From: Nitrospirota bacterium
GTDB lineage: Bacteria > Nitrospirota > Thermodesulfovibrionia > Thermodesulfovibrionales > JdFR-85
Direction: 5' to 3'
Length of the DNA stretch: 14,910 bases
Assembly (NCBI GenBank): GCA_003232715.1
Contig: QIJG01000103.1
Location: 1-14,910 of the forward strand
The notes below the pieces were generated by a model. That model was not told the origin of the DNA, searched no databases, and saw only the letters and a list, made by a program, of their open reading frames with translations. Positions 11,886-14,910 of the stretch are shown here, piece after piece; positions within the stretch are counted from its first letter, which is position 1, and each line of letters begins with the position of its first letter. Both the position numbers and the translations under genes were made by a program.

Positions 11886-12806
11886 AACTATTCACTATTG
11901 CGCATAAAGACAAGGATGATGGAAAATAGCAATCCCTTAAAGATATTCAGCCCTCAAAAAGAACTCCCCGGGGCTGTTACCCTGGACCTTAACGGCATGG
12001 TCAGGAAGGCTGTATCATTGTTGGAGTATCAGATGAGGGCCAGGAATATTCCTGTTTCTGTAAGCCTGTACGAGGAACCACTGTTCGTTAAAGGTGACTT
12101 CCATCTTTTATCGCAGGCCCTGCTTCATATGCTCCTGGGTATCATAAAGTCCTTTGATGCCTATGATGGAGAGAAACAGGTTATGGTCTCAACCGTCAAA
12201 CATGAGGGAAAGGCTGTATTAAAGCTCAGTGACTCCATTCTTGACTCCTCAGACGAAATGGTCGATATTTTTAAATCACACGATATTCCCGGAAAGATGA
12301 GGGGCCTCGGTACACCCCTTGCCCACAGGATTATCAAAATTCACGGGGGAGTGATGGATTTAAAGCTCTCGAGCAAGGGCAGAAGTTTTCGTATCGAACT
12401 CCCGTTAATAAAAACCTGTTATCCCGGAAAGGGGAACGGGTCATTGAGTATCCTCGTTGTTGATGATGATGCAATTGTTGTTGATGTATTCAGAGAGTTT
12501 CTGGAACTCCTGGGGCATAAAGCAACGGTTATGTGCTCACCTCTTAAGGCACTTGATCTGCTGGTTAAAGAAAAGTTTGATTTTGTGCTTGTTGATTTCA
12601 GGATGCCGGAAATGAACGGGATAACCTTTATACAGAAGGCAGAGGAATTTATTGATAAGAACAGACTTTGGCTGCTGACCGGTGATATTCTTTCATTTGA
12701 AGTGGAGTTGCTAAAGAAGAGAGGCAATATAAGGATACTTGAAAAACCTGTAAGTATTGGAAGGTTCAAGACCCTGTTTGACAATTCACCGGAAGATAAC
12801 CATTGA
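11883..12806 (+). CDS. Degenerate histidine-kinase ATPase domain fused to a receiver domain
   Basis: The 307 residues comprise a shortened kinase part (about 1-176) and a CheY-like receiver (about 188-300). The receiver is intact: VVDDD (192-196), phosphoacceptor Asp238 in LVDFRMPEMNG, Thr266 in LLTGD, Lys288 in EKP. The kinase part starts inside what looks like the end of a HisKA helix (MENSNPLKIFSPQKELPG); no phospho-accepting His region is present. In the HATPase fold the N-box Asn positions read His82 and Gly86 (ALLHMLLGII), the DxGxG loop is DSILDSS, and only GLGTPLAHRIIKIHGG resembles the G2 region. ATP-dependent kinase activity is unlikely. The start is unsure: the GTG at 11883 has no ribosome site; ATGs at 11916/11919 follow AAGG closely. 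The upstream bases read ELFTIAH in another frame, hinting at a frameshifted 5' end. It overlaps the HDOD gene by 4 bases. Confidence 0.8.
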   Translation: MNYSLLRIKTRMMENSNPLKIFSPQKELPGAVTLDLNGMVRKAVSLLEYQMRARNIPVSVSLYEEPLFVKGDFHLLSQALLHMLLGIIKSFDAYDGEKQVMVSTVKHEGKAVLKLSDSILDSSDEMVDIFKSHDIPGKMRGLGTPLAHRIIKIHGGVMDLKLSSKGRSFRIELPLIKTCYPGKGNGSLSILVVDDDAIVVDVFREFLELLGHKATVMCSPLKALDLLVKEKFDFVLVDFRMPEMNGITFIQKAEEFIDKNRLWLLTGDILSFEVELLKKRGNIRILEKPVSIGRFKTLFDNSPEDNH

Positions 12807-13624
12807 GAGATATTCAAAAAGACATCCGCAGCCTGAAAACCCTTTCAACCATACCTGTTGTAATGAAACGGCTTTTGGAGACCATCAATGATGAAAACTC
12901 ATCATTTGTTGATCTGTCCGAAATAATTCAACATGACCAGAGCCTTTCCGAGAGGGTGGTTGCAATAGCCAATGCCCCGTACTTCTGGCATTCAGGTTTG
13001 ATAAACAATCTTGAGCAGGCAACCCTGCTTTTAGGTTATGACCTTGTCAGAAGTATTGCTATAAGCATATCCGTCTTCGATCTCCTTGGCAAGGACGAGG
13101 CAAAAAGGATGAGGGAACTCTGGGCTCACAGTTATGAAGTCGGCCTCATCGCCGGGCTCCTCTGCGATAAGGTGCCTGTTACCTCAGGGGCTGTATGCTT
13201 CCTCGGTGGACTTTTGCATGATATCGGAAGGGTTGTTTTTTATACTCTTTATGCCCCTGAATACAGGGCCATAATGTTTGATAAAGCGGTGACCGAAAAA
13301 GAAACAGGGCTCTTTGACGCTGACCATAGCGCTGCCGGAGGCTGGTTTCTGGAGTATTCCCTCTTTCCGGAGGAAATAATCTTCGCTGTGAGATACCACC
13401 ATAGCCTGAAGGGATGTGAACGACACAAAGGGATAGCCGTCACTGTGCATCTTGCTGAGGCGCTCTCATCTGTTCTTACTCCAGGAAAAGAGGCTGACGG
13501 TGTCTGGAACGAGGACAAGGAAAGTCTTTTTTACAGGAACGGTCTTAAAAAAGAGGACATAGAAGCCATTGGTTTAATAGTCAGACAAGAAACCCCGTTT
13601 ATTGACAACTTCTTTGAGATGTAA
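12803..13624 (+). CDS. HDOD-domain signalling protein
   Basis: HDOD proteins are HD-like, usually non-catalytic output or scaffold domains of bacterial signalling. The 273-residue protein has the standard pattern: an N-terminal helix LKTLSTIPVVMKRLLETIND, IIQHDQSLSERVVAIANAPY (42-60), AISISVFDLL, then LGGLLHDIGRVVFYTL with His139-Asp140, ADHSAAGGWFLE and AVRYHHS, which retain several HD-phosphohydrolase-like residues. I take the TTG at 12803 as start: it overlaps the upstream stop as TTGA, has GGAAG 7 bases before it, and the first ATG (12863) would cut off the conserved first helix. The 4-base overlap points to translational coupling with the receiver protein, so the two probably act together. 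Confidence 0.88.
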   Translation: MRDIQKDIRSLKTLSTIPVVMKRLLETINDENSSFVDLSEIIQHDQSLSERVVAIANAPYFWHSGLINNLEQATLLLGYDLVRSIAISISVFDLLGKDEAKRMRELWAHSYEVGLIAGLLCDKVPVTSGAVCFLGGLLHDIGRVVFYTLYAPEYRAIMFDKAVTEKETGLFDADHSAAGGWFLEYSLFPEEIIFAVRYHHSLKGCERHKGIAVTVHLAEALSSVLTPGKEADGVWNEDKESLFYRNGLKKEDIEAIGLIVRQETPFIDNFFEM

Positions 13625-13667
13625 CAGGGCCTGCCATTATTGCATAGTTTCTTAATTAATAATTCTA

Positions 13668-13696
13668 TTGACATTTTAACTCTCCGGATGTATAAT
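13668..13696 (+). promoter_or_regulatory. Consensus sigma70 promoter
   Basis: TTGACA (13668-13673) and TATAAT (13691-13696) are both perfect consensus hexamers with the optimal 17-base spacer. Transcription should start at about 13702-13704, at or next to the ATG of the small ORF at 13703 and 100 bases before the DsrE2-like gene. It is the best promoter in the window and predicts strong constitutive expression. Confidence 0.85.
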
Positions 13697-13702
13697 TAAA
13701 GC

Positions 13703-13783
13703 ATGACCCTGAAAGAAGGGCTGTCCTTAATGTGGCGGAAGGATGCTCTTACAGGAGAGTCAAGGTGTTTCCCGATCGAATAA
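13703..13783 (+). CDS. Small ORF (26 residues), possibly leaderless leader peptide
   Basis: An ATG seven bases after the end of a consensus -10 box opens a 26-codon frame (MTLKEGLSLMWRKDALTG...) ending TAA at 13781-13783, 19 bases before the DsrE2-like start. If transcription starts at the A of this ATG, the message would be leaderless. The peptide has one Trp and one Cys near its end (SRCFPIE). I do not recognise it. It may be a leader peptide, a small protein or simply an open stretch in a 5' UTR. The upstream in-frame sequence gives no support for a longer gene. Confidence 0.3.
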   Translation: MTLKEGLSLMWRKDALTGESRCFPIE

Positions 13784-13802
13784 AATTGTTAAGGAGGCAG
13801 AA

Positions 13803-14291
13803 ATGTCTGAAGAAAAAAAGAAAAAGAAAAGGATGGCAATAATTGCCAGTAAAGGGACAATGGATATGGCCTATCCACCACTTATACTCGCTTCAACCGC
13901 AGCGGCAATGGATGTTGAAACAGCGATATTCTTTACACTCTATGGTGTGGAGATAGTAAACAGGAAGAAAAATCATAAGCTTCAGGTGGCCCCTATAGCA
14001 AACCCTGCAATGCCTTCACCGATACCTGTGCCTAATATACTTGGCATATTGCCCGGCATGACCTCGATTGGAACAACCATGATGAAGGGAATGATAAAGA
14101 AGATTAACTGGCCGAAGATTCCTGAACTTATTGATGCGTGCAGGGACAGCGGAGTCAGGATGATAGCCTGTGCCCCCACGCTTGAGATGACGGGTGTGAG
14201 CAAGGACGACCTTGTTGAGGGTGTTGAAGTTGCCGGTGCAGCCGAGTTTTTAGACTTTGCCCTTGATGCGGATATAACACTGTTTATCTAA
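13803..14291 (+). CDS. DsrE2-like (DsrE/DsrF/peroxiredoxin-like) sulfur-relay family protein
   Basis: The 162-residue protein matches the DsrE2-type fold: after a Lys-rich start (SEEKKKKKR) comes MAIIASKGTMDMAYPPLILA (11-30), TAAAMDVETAIFFTLYGVEI (32-51), a Pro-rich segment with NILGILPGMTSIG, and the C-terminal LIDACRDSGVRMIACAPTLE with Cys113 and Cys123, followed by MTGV and GAAEFLDFALDADITLFI. In this family such cysteines can carry persulfide sulfur, as in the TusA/DsrE relay; partners are not encoded nearby. The start at 13803 has a strong AAGGAGG site; an in-frame extension to 13743 lacks one and does not resemble the family. It has its own consensus promoter and intrinsic terminator, so it forms a single transcription unit, perhaps with the tiny upstream ORF. 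It looks intact. Confidence 0.88.
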   Translation: MSEEKKKKKRMAIIASKGTMDMAYPPLILASTAAAMDVETAIFFTLYGVEIVNRKKNHKLQVAPIANPAMPSPIPVPNILGILPGMTSIGTTMMKGMIKKINWPKIPELIDACRDSGVRMIACAPTLEMTGVSKDDLVEGVEVAGAAEFLDFALDADITLFI

Positions 14292-14356
14292 GTTTTACCA
14301 TGCAAAAATGGTTTCTTCCTGCGGGGATAGAGTTATCTCCCCTCCAAATCCCTACA

Positions 14357-14384
14357 GCCCCCCGCTGAGGGGGGCCATTTTTTT
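14357..14384 (+). terminator. Rho-independent terminator of the DsrE2-like gene
   Basis: GCCCCCC (14357-14363) and GGGGGGC (14369-14375) form a perfect 7-bp GC stem with a GCTGA loop, followed after CA by a run of seven T on the plus strand. It ends the transcript of the gene stopping at 14291. The minus strand has no U-tract, so it does not serve ftsH. Confidence 0.88.
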
Positions 14385-14433
14385 CATATGAGTCATGGAC
14401 TGTCAACGCTATTCGTGACTATCCTGACTTATC

Positions 14434-14910
14434 TTATCCTTTTGACTCCTTTATTATGCGATCCACATCGTCTCTGTCCAGAACTTCATCTTTTATAAGC
14501 GCCTCTGCTAACTTATCAAGGACATGCCTGTTATTGCCCAACATTTCCTCAGCCTTTGATTCTGCATCAGTTATGAACCTCCGTATCTCCTGGTCCATAA
14601 GCCATGCCATCTCCTCACTGTAGTGTTTGGGCTGAGCAAGTTCTCTTCCCAAAAACGGATGTTCCTCTCCCCTGCCAAGGTTTAGAGGGCCAACTTTATC
14701 ACTCATACCCCACTGAGCTACCATCTTCTCTGCAAGGGAAGTCGCTTCTTTCAGGTCATTCTGTGCGCCCGTGCTCACGTCATTAAAGGCCGTCTTCTCG
14801 GCAACCCTTCCGGCAAGGGCTACAGTCAGTTTGCTCATAAGGTATGACTTGGGATAATAATGTCTGTCTTCTTCGGGCAGGAGTTGAGTTACACCCATAG
14901 CCATTCCGCG
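14434..14910 (-). CDS. ftsH: ATP-dependent zinc metalloprotease FtsH, C-terminal part (cut by window end)
   Basis: FtsH is a membrane-anchored AAA+ protease that degrades misfolded and regulatory proteins. Only the last ~158 residues are inside the window: RGMAMGVTQLLPEEDRHYYP, the peptidase-domain helix LMSKLTVALAGRVAEKTAFN, the segment STGAQNDLKEATSLAEKMVA whose Asp in NDL is the third zinc ligand, QWGMSDKVGPL, FLGRELAQPKHYSEE, and the C-terminal helices ending DRIIKESKG. The HExxH motif and AAA domain lie beyond position 14910. The frame is open to the window edge. The C-terminus is rather short after the peptidase domain, as in many non-proteobacterial FtsH proteins. It is convergent with the DsrE2-like gene. 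Confidence 0.95.
   Translation of the reverse strand, partial: RGMAMGVTQLLPEEDRHYYPKSYLMSKLTVALAGRVAEKTAFNDVSTGAQNDLKEATSLAEKMVAQWGMSDKVGPLNLGRGEEHPFLGRELAQPKHYSEEMAWLMDQEIRRFITDAESKAEEMLGNNRHVLDKLAEALIKDEVLDRDDVDRIIKESKG

Noticed and set aside
13743..13802. N-terminal extension of the DsrE2-like protein
   Set aside because: No ribosome site; the strong AAGGAGG before 13803 and the family start favour the shorter form.

Overview
The window is bacterial chromosome, mostly housekeeping genes at moderate GC, with several AT-richer patches full of gene remnants and palindromic repeats. The gene mix (gap-pgk preceded by a DUF1015 gene, a CsdA/DeaD-type helicase near rpsU, a four-helix-bundle 'S23' cassette, a DsrE2-type sulfur-relay protein, a HATPase-receiver protein next to an HDOD protein) would fit Nitrospirota or a deltaproteobacterial (Desulfobacterota-like) lineage. 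That placement is inference and not firm.

Layout. 6-1580 (-) deaD-type RNA helicase; 1803-1982 (-) rpsU, probably TTG-started. 2100-3100 is an AT-rich, debris-filled stretch: a minus-strand terminator with no obvious gene, a small plus-strand ORF, a broken CPBP-protease N-terminus and the C-terminal HTH end of a REP-associated transposase. 3160-3879 (-) pyrF. 3880-4549 has no intact gene: a 133-bp nested palindrome, a frameshifted gene fragment and a double hairpin just after pgk. 4550-8200 (-) is a glycolytic block read leftward: DUF1015 protein (split), gap, pgk (3' end frameshifted). 8201-8521 is a divergent intergenic region with three kinds of short repeat. 8522-11282 (+) is a full-length glnE locus broken into three reading frames. 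11350-11425 (-) tRNA-Ala(CGC). 11426-11882 holds a long palindrome and a collapsed four-helix-bundle gene between inverted repeats. 11883-12806 (+) is a degenerate HATPase-receiver protein, overlapped by 4 nt by an HDOD gene (12803-13624). A near-ideal sigma70 promoter at 13668-13696 precedes a tiny ORF and a DsrE2-like gene (13803-14291) with a strong terminator. 14434-14910 (-) is the C-terminal end of ftsH, cut by the window edge.

Working together: gap and pgk are consecutive steps of lower glycolysis/gluconeogenesis and probably share a transcript. GlnE controls glutamine synthetase by adenylylation. The HATPase-receiver and HDOD proteins look translationally coupled and probably form one signalling output.

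The most striking property is the number of small lesions in conserved genes: an in-frame loss of about 9 codons through helicase motif V, and frame breaks in pgk, DUF1015 and twice in glnE. Either the sequence has consensus/assembly errors, or this is a decaying genome. I did not find a convincing new multi-gene system. The better leads are the candidate structured leader of gap, the four-copy ATCGTGA cluster upstream of DUF1015, the pseudo-kinase/HDOD pair and the apparently leaderless small ORF before the DsrE2 gene.
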